Source of the DNA: Pseudomonas denitrificans (nom. rej.)
GTDB lineage: Bacteria; Pseudomonadota; Gammaproteobacteria; Pseudomonadales; Pseudomonadaceae
Length of the DNA stretch: 64,000 bases
Assembly (NCBI RefSeq): GCF_008807415.1
Contig: NZ_CP043626.1
Coordinates: forward strand, 5,308,501-5,372,500
Direction of reading: 5' to 3'
Under the pieces are notes generated by a model, which had not been told where the DNA came from, ran no database searches, and saw only the letters and a program-made list of their open reading frames with translations. Below, piece after piece: positions 45,753-55,229 of this stretch. The translations under genes were made by a program, and so were the position numbers. The stretch's first letter is position 1; every line of letters starts with the position of its first letter.

Positions 45753-46403
45753 ATGTCGGCATCCCTTCCGGCGGCAAGGCGCGGCGCACTCGCCGGCCTG
45801 GTCGCGTTCCACATCCTGATCATCATCGCCAGCAACTACCTGGTGCAGCTGCCAATGACCCTCTTTGGCTGGCACACCACCTGGGGCGCGTTCAGCTTCC
45901 CGTTCATCTTCCTGGCCACCGACCTCACCGTCCGCCTGCTCGGCAAGCGCCCGGCACGGCTGGTCATCGCGCGGGTGATGATCCCGGCGCTGCTGGCTTC
46001 CTACGTGATCTCGGTGATCTTCCAGGAAGGTGCCTTCAGAGGGCTCGCCTCCCTGGGCGAATTCAACACCTTCGTCGCGCGGATTTCCCTCGCCAGCTTC
46101 CTGGCCTACGTGTTCGGCCAGATTCTCGACATCCAGGTCTTCGACCGCCTGCGGCGCATGCGCCAGTGGTGGATCGCCCCGGTGGTCTCGACCCTGTTCG
46201 GCAACCTGCTGGACACCTTCACCTTCTTCTCCATCGCCTTCTGGCACAGCGACAACGCCTTCATGGCCGAGCACTGGGTGGAGATCGCCTGGGTCGACTA
46301 CGGTGTGAAGCTGGCGGTCATGCTGATGCTCTTCGTGCCGCTCTACGGCATGCTGCTCAGCGCCATCACCCGTAACCTGCGTCGCCAGACCGCTGTCGTC
46401 TGA
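45753..46403 (+). CDS. yhhQ: Queuosine precursor transporter (YhhQ/VUT family)
   Basis: YhhQ imports queuosine precursors (preQ0/preQ1) for tRNA modification. The chosen ATG at 45753 gives about 216 residues and six or so membrane helices, with the family pattern ASNYLVQLPMTLFGW, FLATDLTVRLLG and LFGNLLDTFTFFSIAF. An in-frame start at 45702 is rejected because the riboswitch-like element would then lie in the coding region. It sits inside the ectoine locus between doeX and the aldehyde dehydrogenase, with an unrelated role. Confidence 0.92.
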   Translation: MSASLPAARRGALAGLVAFHILIIIASNYLVQLPMTLFGWHTTWGAFSFPFIFLATDLTVRLLGKRPARLVIARVMIPALLASYVISVIFQEGAFRGLASLGEFNTFVARISLASFLAYVFGQILDIQVFDRLRRMRQWWIAPVVSTLFGNLLDTFTFFSIAFWHSDNAFMAEHWVEIAWVDYGVKLAVMLMLFVPLYGMLLSAITRNLRRQTAVV

Positions 46404-46425
46404 CGCCACCCGAAAAAGCCCAACA

Positions 46426-46459
46426 GCGGCGGCAGAACTGCGAAAAGATTTGCCGCCGC
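46426..46459. repeat. Hairpin after yhhQ
   Basis: A 9 bp inverted repeat GCGGCGGCA / TGCCGCCGC with a 16-base loop lies in the 134-base gap before the aldehyde dehydrogenase gene. There is no T-run; it could be a weak terminator of yhhQ. No promoter could be assigned in the remaining gap. Confidence 0.4.
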
Positions 46460-46537
46460 CATCCCCCGCTTAGGAAAAAACCGCGCGCCTCCGGCCCCTA
46501 GCATGGTCTCCATGCCAACCGTCCGGGAGCCGCCGCC

Positions 46538-47995
46538 ATGTCCTTCGCCCATCCCCTGCTGTTCAAGTCGCTCTGCTATGTGAATGGCCACTGGCTGCAC
46601 AGCGCCAGCGGCACCAGCATCGCCGTCGACAACCCCGCTACCCGCGAAGCCATTGGCCATGTGCCGCTGCTCGATCGCGAGCAGATCGTCGCCGCAGTCG
46701 ACGCCGCCGCTGCCGCCTTCCCCGCCTGGCGAGCCCGCACGCTGGACGAACGCGGCGCGCTGCTGCGCCGCTGGGCCGAGCTGATTCGCCAGCATCGCGA
46801 GGACCTCGCGCAGATCCTCAGCCTGGAACAGGGCAAGCCGCTGGTCGAAGCCCTCGGCGAGATCGACTACGCCGCCAGCTTCATTCCCTGGTTCGCCGAG
46901 GAAGCGCGACGGCTGAACGGCCGCAACATTCCCAGCCACATCCCCAACGCGCACCTGGGTACGGTGGTCGAGCCGGTCGGCGTCGCCGCCCTGCTCACGC
47001 CGTGGAACTTCCCCAGCGCGATGATCACCCGCAAGGCCGCTGCCGCCCTGGCCGCGGGTTGCACCGTGGTGGTCAAGCCGGCTCACGAGACGCCCTACTC
47101 CGCCTTCGCCCTGGCGCAACTGGCGGAAGAAGCCGGCTTCCCCGCCGGGGTGTTCAATGTGGTGCTGGGCGAGCCGCAGATGGCTATGGAAACCCTGGTC
47201 GGCGACACCCGCGTGCGCGCCGTGAGCTTCACCGGCTCGACCCGGGTGGGGAAACTCGTGCTGCAGGCCGCCGCCCGGGACGTGAAGAAAGTCGCGCTGG
47301 AACTGGGCGGCAACGCGCCCTTCATCGTGCTGCCCGATGCCGATCTGGAGCAGGCGGTGCAGTTCGCCCTCGACGCCAAGTTCCAGACCTCCGGGCAGGA
47401 CTGCTGCGCGGCCAACCGCATCCTGGTCGCCCGCGAACTCTACGAACCCTTCCTGCAGCGCTTCGCGCGCGCGGTGCGTGACCTGCGCGTCGGCCCGGCC
47501 AGCGACTCGCGCAGCCAGATCGGCCCGCTGATGCACCAGGGCGCCTTCGACGTCACCTGCGAGCGGGTGCAGGACGCCATCACCCAGGGTGCGCGCCTGC
47601 TCGCCGGCGGTGAGCCCCATGCGCTGGGCGGCTGGTTCCACCAGCCGACCGTGCTGGCCGATGTCACGCCGCAGATGCGCATCTGGCGCGAGGAAAACTT
47701 CGCCCCCATCGCCGGCATCAGCGCTTACGACGACCTGGACGAAGCCGTCCGGCAGGCCAACGACACCGAGTACGGCCTGGCCGCCTACCTTTGTGGGCAA
47801 CGCCTGGATCACATCTGGCCGCTGATGCGGCGCCTGGAGTTCGCCATGGTGGCGGTCAACGGCGCCAGGTTCACCGGCCACCCCATTCCCTTCGGCGGCA
47901 TGAAGGCTTCTGGCCTGGGCCGCGAAGGCGGCAGCGAGGGCTTCGAGCCCTTCGTCGAAACCAAGTACTTCGCCCTGCACCACGGCGCCATCTGA
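46538..47995 (+). CDS. doeC: Aldehyde dehydrogenase of ectoine catabolism (succinate/aspartate-semialdehyde dehydrogenase type)
   Basis: In ectoine degraders the DoeC (Ssd) enzyme oxidises aspartate semialdehyde to aspartate. The 485-residue NAD(P)-dependent dehydrogenase has the general base Glu255 in LELGGNAP, the nucleophile Cys289 in TSGQDC, and the cofactor motif FTGSTRVGK. It resembles succinate-semialdehyde dehydrogenases, so substrate assignment depends on its pairing with the aminotransferase 16 bases downstream and on the locus. Confidence 0.82.
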   Translation: MSFAHPLLFKSLCYVNGHWLHSASGTSIAVDNPATREAIGHVPLLDREQIVAAVDAAAAAFPAWRARTLDERGALLRRWAELIRQHREDLAQILSLEQGKPLVEALGEIDYAASFIPWFAEEARRLNGRNIPSHIPNAHLGTVVEPVGVAALLTPWNFPSAMITRKAAAALAAGCTVVVKPAHETPYSAFALAQLAEEAGFPAGVFNVVLGEPQMAMETLVGDTRVRAVSFTGSTRVGKLVLQAAARDVKKVALELGGNAPFIVLPDADLEQAVQFALDAKFQTSGQDCCAANRILVARELYEPFLQRFARAVRDLRVGPASDSRSQIGPLMHQGAFDVTCERVQDAITQGARLLAGGEPHALGGWFHQPTVLADVTPQMRIWREENFAPIAGISAYDDLDEAVRQANDTEYGLAAYLCGQRLDHIWPLMRRLEFAMVAVNGARFTGHPIPFGGMKASGLGREGGSEGFEPFVETKYFALHHGAI

Positions 47996-48011
47996 CCGGG
48001 AGACCACCGCC

Positions 48012-49391
48012 ATGACCGACTACGCCAAGCTGTTCGAAGACGACCGCGCGCACTTCATGCACCCCTCGACCCACGCCCACGATCACGCCAGCGGCGCGTT
48101 GCCGGGGCGGATCATCACCGGCGCCTCGGGCGTGCGCATCCGCGACCACCAGGGCCGCGAGCTGCTCGACGCCTTCGCCGGGCTGTACTGCGTGAACATC
48201 GGCTACGGCCGCACCGAAGTCGCCGACGCGATCCATGCGCAGGCTACGCAGCTGGCCTACTACCACACCTATGTGGGCCACTCCTCCGAGGCGATCATCG
48301 AGCTGTCCGCGCGGATCATCCGCGACTGGGCGCCAGCGGGCATGAAGAAGGTCTACTACGGACTCTCCGGCTCCGACGCCAACGAGACCCAGGTCAAGCT
48401 GGTGCGCTACTACAACAACGTGCTGGGCCGGCCGCAGAAGAAAAAGATCATCTCGCGCCAGCGCGGTTACCACGGCTCGGGCATCGTCACCGGCAGCCTC
48501 ACCGGGCTGGCGAGCTTCCACCAGCACTTCGACCTGCCGGTGGAGGGCGTCAAGCACACCCTCTGCCCGCACTTCTACAAGGCCCCGGCCGGCATGGACG
48601 AAGCCAGTTTCGTGCGTCATTGCGCCCAGGAACTGGAGAACCTGATCCTCGCCGAAGGGCCGGACACGGTCGCGGCCTTCATCGGCGAACCGGTGATGGG
48701 CACCGGCGGCATCATCGTCCCGCCCAAGGGCTACTGGGAGGCGATCCAGGCGGTGCTGGCGAAGTACGAAGTGCTGCTGATCGCCGACGAGGTGGTCTGC
48801 GCCTTTGGCCGCGTCGGCGACAAGATGGGCAGCCAGCGCTACGGCATGCGTCCGGACCTGATCACCACCGCCAAGGGCCTGACCAGCGCCTATGCGCCGC
48901 TGTCGGCGGTGATAGTCGGCGAAAGGGTGTGGGACGTGATCGACAGCGCGTCGAGCCGCGAAGGCGCCATGGGTCACGGCTGGACCTACTCCGGTCACCC
49001 CATCTGTGCGGCGGCGGCGCTGGCCAACCTGGACATCCTCGAGCGCGAGAACATCACCGCCAATGCGGCGGAAGTCGGCGGCTACCTCAACCAGCAGCTG
49101 CGCCAGACCTTCGAGGGCCATCCGCTGGTGGGCGAGGTGCGCGGCGACGGCATGCTGGCGGCGCTGGAGTTCATGGCTGACCGCGAGGCGCGCACGCCTT
49201 TCGACTCCGCGCTGAAGGTCGGCCCGAAGGTTTCGGCGGCCTGCCTGGAACGCGGCATGATCGCCCGCGCCATGCCCCACGGCGACATCCTCGGCTTCGC
49301 CCCGCCGCTGGTGCTGACCCGCGCCGAAGCGGACGAGGTCGTCGGTATCGCCAAGGCGGCGGTGGATGCGGTGGCGGCCGAAGTTCTGTAG
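48012..49391 (+). CDS. doeD: Class III aminotransferase, L-2,4-diaminobutyrate transaminase type
   Basis: DoeD (Atf) converts diaminobutyrate to aspartate semialdehyde. The 459-residue PLP enzyme has the cofactor lysine Lys288 in ITTAKGLTSAY and the PLP-contact aspartate Asp259 in LLIADEVVCAFGR, with the substrate-loop segment RGYHGSGIVTGSLTG. It is close in type to omega-amino acid:pyruvate transaminases; the diaminobutyrate role is inferred from the locus. It ends the ectoine cluster and is convergent with the TPR gene. Confidence 0.85.
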   Translation: MTDYAKLFEDDRAHFMHPSTHAHDHASGALPGRIITGASGVRIRDHQGRELLDAFAGLYCVNIGYGRTEVADAIHAQATQLAYYHTYVGHSSEAIIELSARIIRDWAPAGMKKVYYGLSGSDANETQVKLVRYYNNVLGRPQKKKIISRQRGYHGSGIVTGSLTGLASFHQHFDLPVEGVKHTLCPHFYKAPAGMDEASFVRHCAQELENLILAEGPDTVAAFIGEPVMGTGGIIVPPKGYWEAIQAVLAKYEVLLIADEVVCAFGRVGDKMGSQRYGMRPDLITTAKGLTSAYAPLSAVIVGERVWDVIDSASSREGAMGHGWTYSGHPICAAAALANLDILERENITANAAEVGGYLNQQLRQTFEGHPLVGEVRGDGMLAALEFMADREARTPFDSALKVGPKVSAACLERGMIARAMPHGDILGFAPPLVLTRAEADEVVGIAKAAVDAVAAEVL

Positions 49392-49395
49392 CTGC

Positions 49396-49420
49396 CCTGC
49401 AGGAGCGGGCCATGCCCGCG
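49396..49420. repeat. REP-like palindrome after doeD
   Basis: CCTGCAGGAGCGGGCCATGC followed by CCGCG is a REP-type palindrome; the CCTGCAGGAGC start recurs at 60855 and 61789. Confidence 0.6.
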
Positions 49421-49443
49421 AAAGGCGTCCAGTGGGCGCCTTT
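49421..49443. terminator. Hairpin between convergent doeD and the TPR gene
   Basis: AAAGGCG / CGCCTTT arms (49421–49427, 49437–49443) with inner CCA/TGG pairing form a stem flanked by short A and T tracts, suiting a weak bidirectional terminator for the two converging genes. Confidence 0.5.
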
Positions 49444-49447
49444 CCGG

Positions 49448-49765
49448 TTACGCGCCCCTGGCTTTATCCAGCTTGCGCAGGAACACCGTCATTTCCTTCT
49501 CCGCCTGCTTGTCGCCATGGGCTTGCGCAGCGGCCAGGCCGTCGGTCCAGGCGGTGCGCGCGCCATCCAGGTCACCCTGGGCCTGCAGCGCCTTGCCCAG
49601 CAGCTTCCAGGCGGCGGAGTACTTCGGGTCCTGCTGCACGCAGCGGCGCAGGTGCTCGGCGGCCCTGGCGGCGTCGCCGGCGTCCAGGTAGCCCTTGCCC
49701 AGGCCGAAGCGCAGCAGCGAGTTGTCCACGCCCTTGGCGAGCATCTTTTCCAGCGAGTCGATCAT
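49448..49765 (-). CDS. Small tetratricopeptide-repeat protein
   Basis: The 105-residue protein contains about two and a half TPR units, visible as LLRFGLGKGYLDAGDAARAAEHLRRC-type and KYSAAWKLLGKALQAQGDLDGA-type helix pairs. No signal peptide or membrane helix is seen, so it is probably cytoplasmic and mediates protein contacts. It corresponds by position to PA0015 of P. aeruginosa. Its partner and function are unknown. It is 37 bases downstream of trkH on the same strand. Confidence 0.85.
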   Translation of the reverse strand: MIDSLEKMLAKGVDNSLLRFGLGKGYLDAGDAARAAEHLRRCVQQDPKYSAAWKLLGKALQAQGDLDGARTAWTDGLAAAQAHGDKQAEKEMTVFLRKLDKARGA

Positions 49766-49802
49766 GGCGAGCCTCCGTCAGCAGGCCGCCATTGTGCCTC
49801 AT

Positions 49803-51254
49803 TCAAGTGCGCCAGAAGGCGGGCGTCAGCAGGATCAGCAGGGAGAACACCTCCAGTCGCCCCAGCACCATGGCCAGGCTCAGCACCAGCTTGGCGCTGG
49901 CCGGCAGGCTGCCATAGTGCACTGCGGCCTCGCCCAGTGCCGGGCCCAGGTTGTTCAGGCAGGAAGCAAGCGTGGAGAACGCGGTGAGCTGATCCACGCC
50001 CAGCGCCAGCAGCACCAGCATCAGGCTGACGAAGGTGAGCAGGTAGATCGAGAAGAACGCCCACACCGACTCCACCACGCGATCAGGCACGGTGCGCCGC
50101 CCCAGCTTCACCAGGAACACCCCGTTGGGATGCAGCAGGCGCAGGAATTCGCGCATGCCCTGGCGGTACACCAGCAGCATGCGCATCACCTTCATGCCGC
50201 CGCCGGTGGAGCCGGCGCAGGCGCCGATGAAGGTGCTGTAGAGCAGCAGGTAGGGCAGCAGGGTCGGCCAGCTGCTGAAGTCGGCCAGGCCGAAGCCGGT
50301 GGTGGTCGCCACCGAAACGACCATGAACGCGGCGTAGCGGATCGACTGCAGCGGCGAGTCGTAGTGGTGCTTGAGGATCAGCGTCGCCGCGGTGATCAGG
50401 AACAGCACCAGCAGGATGCCGAGGTAGGCCCGGCACTCGGTGTCCTTCAGGTAGTGCCGCAGGCTGCGCTGGCGCCAGGCGAGGAAGTGCAGGCTGAAGT
50501 TGATCCCGGAAATCACCAGGAAGGTCATGCAGATCAGCTCGATCAGCGGGCTGTCGAAGTAGCCGATGCTGGCGTCATGGGTGGAAAAGCCACCGATGGC
50601 GATGGTCGAGAAGCTGTGGCCGACCGCGTCGAACAGGTTCATGCCGGCCGCCCAGTAGGCCAGCGCGCAGGCCAGGGTCAGGCCGCAGTAGAGGAACCAC
50701 AGGGTCTTGGCGGTATCGGCGATGCGCGGCGAGAGCTTGTGGTCCTTCAGCGGGCCGGGCATTTCCGCGCGGTACAGCTGCATGCCGCCGATGCCCAGCA
50801 TCGGCATCACCGCCACGGCCAGCACCACGATGCCCATGCCGCCCAGCCATTGCAGCTGCTGGCGGTAGTAGAGGATCGCGTGCGGCAGCGTATCGAGCCC
50901 GGTGAGCACGGTGGCGCCGGTGGTGCTGAGGCCGGAGAAGGACTCGAACAGCGAATCGACCACACCCATGTGCGGCGCGTCCGACAGGGCGAAAGGCAAG
51001 GCGCCGAACGAGCCCAGCACGATCCAGAACAGCGCCGTCACCAGGTAGCCGTCGCGGGTGCGCAAATCCTGCTTGTGCCGACGGCACGGCCACCAGATGG
51101 CGAAGCCGGTCAGCAGCGTGACCAGGAACGACAGCGCGAAGGGCTGCCACGAACGCTCGGCGTAATGAAGGTCCACGAGCAGCGGCGGCAGGTGCGTGGC
51201 GCTGAACAGCATCAGCAGCACGCCGAGGATTCGACCGATGGAGGAGTAGCGCAT
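49803..51254 (-). CDS. trkH: Trk potassium uptake membrane subunit
   Basis: TrkH forms the K+-conducting membrane pore. The ATG at 51254 gives 483 residues starting MRYSSIGRILGVLLMLFSA; longer in-frame starts add a Pro/Arg-rich unconserved tail. Selectivity-loop glycines are visible, e.g. SGLSTTGATVLTGLDTLP, GHSFSTIAIGGFSTHD, TTTGFGLADFSSWP and GACAGSTGGGMKV. It lies downstream of trkA with a 127-base gap holding a hairpin, so the two K+-uptake subunits are adjacent. Confidence 0.95.
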   Translation of the reverse strand: MRYSSIGRILGVLLMLFSATHLPPLLVDLHYAERSWQPFALSFLVTLLTGFAIWWPCRRHKQDLRTRDGYLVTALFWIVLGSFGALPFALSDAPHMGVVDSLFESFSGLSTTGATVLTGLDTLPHAILYYRQQLQWLGGMGIVVLAVAVMPMLGIGGMQLYRAEMPGPLKDHKLSPRIADTAKTLWFLYCGLTLACALAYWAAGMNLFDAVGHSFSTIAIGGFSTHDASIGYFDSPLIELICMTFLVISGINFSLHFLAWRQRSLRHYLKDTECRAYLGILLVLFLITAATLILKHHYDSPLQSIRYAAFMVVSVATTTGFGLADFSSWPTLLPYLLLYSTFIGACAGSTGGGMKVMRMLLVYRQGMREFLRLLHPNGVFLVKLGRRTVPDRVVESVWAFFSIYLLTFVSLMLVLLALGVDQLTAFSTLASCLNNLGPALGEAAVHYGSLPASAKLVLSLAMVLGRLEVFSLLILLTPAFWRT

Positions 51255-51353
51255 GACCGGAGGCAGGCAAGCTGGAACAGGCCGCGCAGGGTGACAAGGG
51301 AAGCGGGTTGGCGCAGTAGGACCTGTCTGAAACCGCCTCGGATTGATCTGGCA

Positions 51354-51371
51354 GGCCACCCAAGGGTGGCC
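51354..51371. repeat. Hairpin between trkA and trkH
   Basis: The perfect inverted repeat GGCCACCC-AA-GGGTGGCC lies just after the trkA stop. It has no T-run on the minus strand, so it may be an RNA 3'-end stabiliser rather than a full terminator. Confidence 0.45.
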
Positions 51372-51381
51372 CACCTCAGAA

Positions 51382-52755
51382 TCAGAAGAAAGTCAGGCCG
51401 GCCTGGAACAGCCGCTCGACATCGCGGATGCGCTTCTTGTCCACCACGAAGAGGATCACGTGGTCGCCGGATTCGATCTTCGTCTCGCCGTGGGCGATCA
51501 GCACGTCGTCGTCGCGGATCACCGCGCCGATCGTAGTGCCCGGTGGCAACTGCACCTCGTTGATCTTGCGGCCGATCACCTTGCTCGACTTGGCGTCGCC
51601 GTGGGCGACCACTTCGATGGCTTCGGCGGCGCCGCGGCGCAGGGAGTGCACGCTCTCGATGTCGCCGCGACGCACGTGGGTCAGCAGGGTGCCGATGGTG
51701 GCCAGCTGCGGGCTGATGGCGATGTCGATCTCGCCGCCCTGCACCAGGTCGACGTAGGCGGGGTTGTTGATCAGCGTCATCACCTTGCGCGCGCCCAGGC
51801 GCTTGGCCAGCAGCGAGGACATGATGTTGGCCTCGTCGTCGTTGGTCAGGGCGAGGAACAGGTCGGTGTCGCCGATGTTCTCCTCCAGCAGCAGGTCACG
51901 GTCCGAGGCGCTGCCCTGCAGCACGATGGAGCTGTCCAGGCTGTCGGAGAGGTGCCGGCAGCGGGCCGGATTCATCTCGATGATCTTCACCTGGTAGCGG
52001 CTTTCGATGGCCTCGGCCAGACGCTCGCCGATGTTGCCGCCGCCGGCGATGATGATCCGCTTGTAGCTGTCCTCGAGCCGGCGCATCTCGCCCATCACGG
52101 CGCGGATGTGGGCCTTGGCGGCGATGAAGAAGACCTCGTCGTCGGCTTCGATCACCGTGTCGCCCTGGGGAATGATCGGCCGGTTGCGCCGGTAGATCGC
52201 CGCCACGCGGGTATCGGCGTTGGGCATGTGCTCGCGCAGCTGGCGCAGCTCCTGGCCCACCAGCGGGCCGCCGTAGTAGGCGCGGATGCCCACCAGCTGG
52301 GCCTTGCCCTCGGCGAAGTCGATCACCTGCAGGGCGCCGGGGTACTCCACCAGGCGCTTGATGTAGTTGGTCACCACCTGCTCGGGGCTGATCAGCACAT
52401 CGACCGGGATCGCCTCGTTGTCGAACAGCCCGGCGCGGGTCAGGTACGCCGCCTCGCGCACGCGGGCGATGCGGGTGGGGGTGTTGAACAGGGTGTAGGC
52501 GACCTGGCAGGCCACCATGTTCACCTCGTCGCTGTTGGTCACCGCCACCAGCATGTCGGCATCGTCGGCGCCGGCCTGGCGCAGTACGGTGGGGAATGAG
52601 GCCTTGCCGTGGACGGTGCGGATGTCCAGGCGGTCATTGAGGTCGCGCAGGCGTTCGCCGTCGGTATCGACGACCGTGATGTCGTTGGCTTCGCTGGCAA
52701 GGTGCTCGGCCAGAGTGCCGCCGACCTGGCCGGCACCGAGGATGATGATTTTCAT
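51382..52755 (-). CDS. trkA: Trk potassium uptake regulatory subunit TrkA
   Basis: TrkA is the cytoplasmic nucleotide-binding subunit that gates TrkH. The 457-residue protein is a tandem duplication of RCK_N and RCK_C domains. The first NAD-binding motif is [16 protein letters not shown] (about 4–19) and the second is [17 protein letters not shown] (about 235–251). Its stop is followed by trkH. The 150-base gap to rsmB shows no clear promoter. Confidence 0.97.
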   Translation of the reverse strand: MKIIILGAGQVGGTLAEHLASEANDITVVDTDGERLRDLNDRLDIRTVHGKASFPTVLRQAGADDADMLVAVTNSDEVNMVACQVAYTLFNTPTRIARVREAAYLTRAGLFDNEAIPVDVLISPEQVVTNYIKRLVEYPGALQVIDFAEGKAQLVGIRAYYGGPLVGQELRQLREHMPNADTRVAAIYRRNRPIIPQGDTVIEADDEVFFIAAKAHIRAVMGEMRRLEDSYKRIIIAGGGNIGERLAEAIESRYQVKIIEMNPARCRHLSDSLDSSIVLQGSASDRDLLLEENIGDTDLFLALTNDDEANIMSSLLAKRLGARKVMTLINNPAYVDLVQGGEIDIAISPQLATIGTLLTHVRRGDIESVHSLRRGAAEAIEVVAHGDAKSSKVIGRKINEVQLPPGTTIGAVIRDDDVLIAHGETKIESGDHVILFVVDKKRIRDVERLFQAGLTFF

Positions 52756-52905
52756 GAGAGCTCTTTGTTGACTCCTTAACGGAGGGATTGCGAGCTAGAA
52801 CGAGACTAGGAAGAGTGCGGTTTGGAAGCGGAGTTTACGAATGTAAATGAGCATTCGAAACCGTGCTCTGACGACGTATCGTCGACGCGCAGCAGCCCGT
52901 GTTGC

Positions 52906-54216
52906 TTAGCGCGCCGAGATCTTGATGAGCTTGGCATAATAGAAGCCGTCATGCCCGCCGTCCTGCGGCAGCAGCTGGCGGCCATGGGGCTGCTTGATGC
53001 CCCACGGACCGGGCAGGTCCAGCTCGCGGGCGCCGGGGGTGCGCGCGAGGAACGCGGCGATCTGTTCGCTGTTCTCCTGCGGCATTACCGAGCAGGTCGC
53101 ATAGACCAGCACGCCGCCGACTTCGAGGGTCGCCCACAGCGCATCGAGCAGCTCGCCCTGCAGCTGCGCCAGCGCCTCAATGTCCTCGGCGGTGCGGGTC
53201 AGCTTGATGTCCGGATGCCGGCGGATCACACCGGTGGCGGAGCACGGTGCGTCCAGCAGGATGCGCTGGAACGCCTTGCCGTCCCACCACTTGGCTGTAT
53301 CGCGGGCGTCGGCGGCGAACAGTTCGGCCGAAAGCTGCAGGCGGGCAAGGTTCTCCCGTACGCGCACCAGGCGGCTTTCTTCCAGGTCCACGGCCACCAC
53401 GCCAGCCAGCGCCGGCTCGGCTTCCATCAGGTGGCAGGTCTTGCCGCCGGGGGCGCAGCAGGCGTCCAGCACGCGCTGGTTCGGCGCCAGCTCCAGCAGG
53501 TCGGCAGCCAGTTGCGCGGCCTCGTCCTGCACGCTGACGCGGCCTTCGGCGAAGCCCGGCAGCTCGCGCACGTCGCACGGCTGCACAAGATTGATGCCGT
53601 CGCGGCTGAACGCGCAGGCGGTCGCTTCGAAGCCGACGCGGTTCAGCTCTTCCAGATAGTCATCACGACTGCCATGGCGGCGGTTCACCCGCAGGGTCAT
53701 TGGCGGGTGCGCGTTGTTGGCGGCGCAGATTGCTTCGAACTGCTCAGGCCAGGATTTCTTCAGTGCCTTCTGCAGCCAGCGCGGATGCGCCAGGCGCGCG
53801 GCCGGGTCCTTGTCGACCTCGGCCAGCAGGGTTTCGCTCTCGCGCTGGGCGCGGCGCAGTACGGCGTTGAGCAGGCCCTTGGCCCAGGGCTTCTTCAGCT
53901 TGTCCGCGCAGCCGACGGTCTCGCCGATGGCCGCGTGCGGGGGAATACGGGTGTAGAGCAGCTGGTACAGACCGACCAGCAGCAGGGCCTCGACGTCACG
54001 GTCGCCGGCCTTGAACGGCTTCTGCAGCAGGCGTGCAGCGAGGGTGGACAGGCGTGGCTGCCAGCGGGCGCTGCCGAAGGCCAGCTCCTGCACCAGACCA
54101 CGGTCGCGCGGCTCGACATTCTCCAACTGGGTCGGCAGCGAGCTGCCCAGCGAGGCGCGGCCGGCGAGCACGGCGGCCAGCGCGCGGGCGGCCGCCAGAC
54201 GGGGATTGGTACTCAT
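52906..54216 (-). CDS. rsmB: 16S rRNA (cytosine967-C5)-methyltransferase
   Basis: RsmB (Sun/Fmu) methylates C967 of 16S rRNA. The 436-residue protein has an N-terminal NusB-like RNA-binding domain (about 1–140). The methyltransferase domain has the SAM site [17 protein letters not shown], the motif [19 protein letters not shown], and the catalytic-cysteine motif [16 protein letters not shown]. It overlaps fmt by four bases (ATGA). Confidence 0.97.
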   Translation of the reverse strand: MSTNPRLAAARALAAVLAGRASLGSSLPTQLENVEPRDRGLVQELAFGSARWQPRLSTLAARLLQKPFKAGDRDVEALLLVGLYQLLYTRIPPHAAIGETVGCADKLKKPWAKGLLNAVLRRAQRESETLLAEVDKDPAARLAHPRWLQKALKKSWPEQFEAICAANNAHPPMTLRVNRRHGSRDDYLEELNRVGFEATACAFSRDGINLVQPCDVRELPGFAEGRVSVQDEAAQLAADLLELAPNQRVLDACCAPGGKTCHLMEAEPALAGVVAVDLEESRLVRVRENLARLQLSAELFAADARDTAKWWDGKAFQRILLDAPCSATGVIRRHPDIKLTRTAEDIEALAQLQGELLDALWATLEVGGVLVYATCSVMPQENSEQIAAFLARTPGARELDLPGPWGIKQPHGRQLLPQDGGHDGFYYAKLIKISAR

Positions 54217-55157
54217 GCGCCCAGCACCTGTCCTGGCGCGAACTGCTCGCGACGGCTGTTGAACAGGTCGGCGAAGGCCAGCGGCTTGCCGCCGGGCAGT
54301 TGCAGGCGGGTCAGCAGCAGCGCGCCTTCACCGCAGGCGACCAGCAGACCGTCGCGGCTGGCATCGAGGATCCTGCCGGGCTCGCCCTTGCCTTCTGCCG
54401 GCTTGGCGCCGAGCACTTTCAGCGTGGCTTCGCCGAGGGCGGTGTGGCAGACCGGCCAGGGCGTGAAGGCGCGGATGCGGCGCTCCAGTTCGTCGGCTGG
54501 GCGCGACCAGTCGATGCGCGCCTCTTCCTTGTTCAGCTTGTGCGCGTAAGTGGCCAGGGCGTCGTCCTGCACCTCGCCCTTGAGCGCGCCGGCGGCGAGG
54601 CCCGCGATGGCCTCGACCACAGCTTTCGGGCCGAGTTCGGCGAGCCGGTCATGCAGGCTGCCGCCAGTGTCGGCGGCGGATATCGGCGTGCTGACCTTGA
54701 GCAGCATCGGCCCGGTGTCCAGGCCCGCTTCCATCTGCATCACGGTCACGCCGCTCTGGGCGTCGCCGGCTTCCACCGCGCGCTGGATCGGCGCGGCGCC
54801 GCGCCAGCGGGGCAGCAGGGAGGCGTGGCTGTTGATGCAGCCCAGGCGCGGGATATCCAGCACCAGCTGCGGCAGGATCAGCCCGTAGGCCACCACCACC
54901 ATCAGGTCCGGCTTGAGCGCGGCCAATTCGGCCTGGGCGGCGGGGTCGCGCAGGGTAGGCGGCTGCAGAACCGGCAGGCCGTTCTCCAGGGCGAGCTGCT
55001 TGACCGGGCTGGGCATCAGCTTCTGGCCACGGCCGGCCGGGCGATCCGGCTGGGTGTAGACGGCGACGATCTCATGGGGAGTATCGAGCAGGGCCTTGAG
55101 GTGTTCGGCGGCGAATTCCGGGGTGCCGGCGAAGACGATGCGCAGTCTCTGACTCAT
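54213..55157 (-). CDS. fmt: Methionyl-tRNA formyltransferase
   Basis: Fmt formylates initiator Met-tRNA. The 314-residue protein has the catalytic-domain pattern [15 protein letters not shown] at the N-terminus, the [15 protein letters not shown] loop with its Asn/His neighbours ([11 protein letters not shown]), and a C-terminal OB-like domain. It follows def, but a terminator-like hairpin with a T-run lies in the 72-base gap, so its expression may be partly independent. Confidence 0.97.
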   Translation of the reverse strand: MSQRLRIVFAGTPEFAAEHLKALLDTPHEIVAVYTQPDRPAGRGQKLMPSPVKQLALENGLPVLQPPTLRDPAAQAELAALKPDLMVVVAYGLILPQLVLDIPRLGCINSHASLLPRWRGAAPIQRAVEAGDAQSGVTVMQMEAGLDTGPMLLKVSTPISAADTGGSLHDRLAELGPKAVVEAIAGLAAGALKGEVQDDALATYAHKLNKEEARIDWSRPADELERRIRAFTPWPVCHTALGEATLKVLGAKPAEGKGEPGRILDASRDGLLVACGEGALLLTRLQLPGGKPLAFADLFNSRREQFAPGQVLGA

Positions 55158-55168
55158 ATCGGGCTCAC

Positions 55169-55193
55169 AAAAAAAGCTCTCTATGAAAGAGCT
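55169..55193 (-). terminator. Intrinsic terminator or attenuator between def and fmt
   Basis: On the minus strand AGCTCT–loop–AGAGCT is followed directly by a run of six T. A second hairpin (GGCTTGCC / GGCAAGCC, 55199–55216) lies closer to def. This arrangement would stop many def transcripts before fmt. Confidence 0.75.
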
Positions 55194-55229
55194 GGCGGGG
55201 CTTGCCGGGGCAAGCCTTTGGGGATGGGG

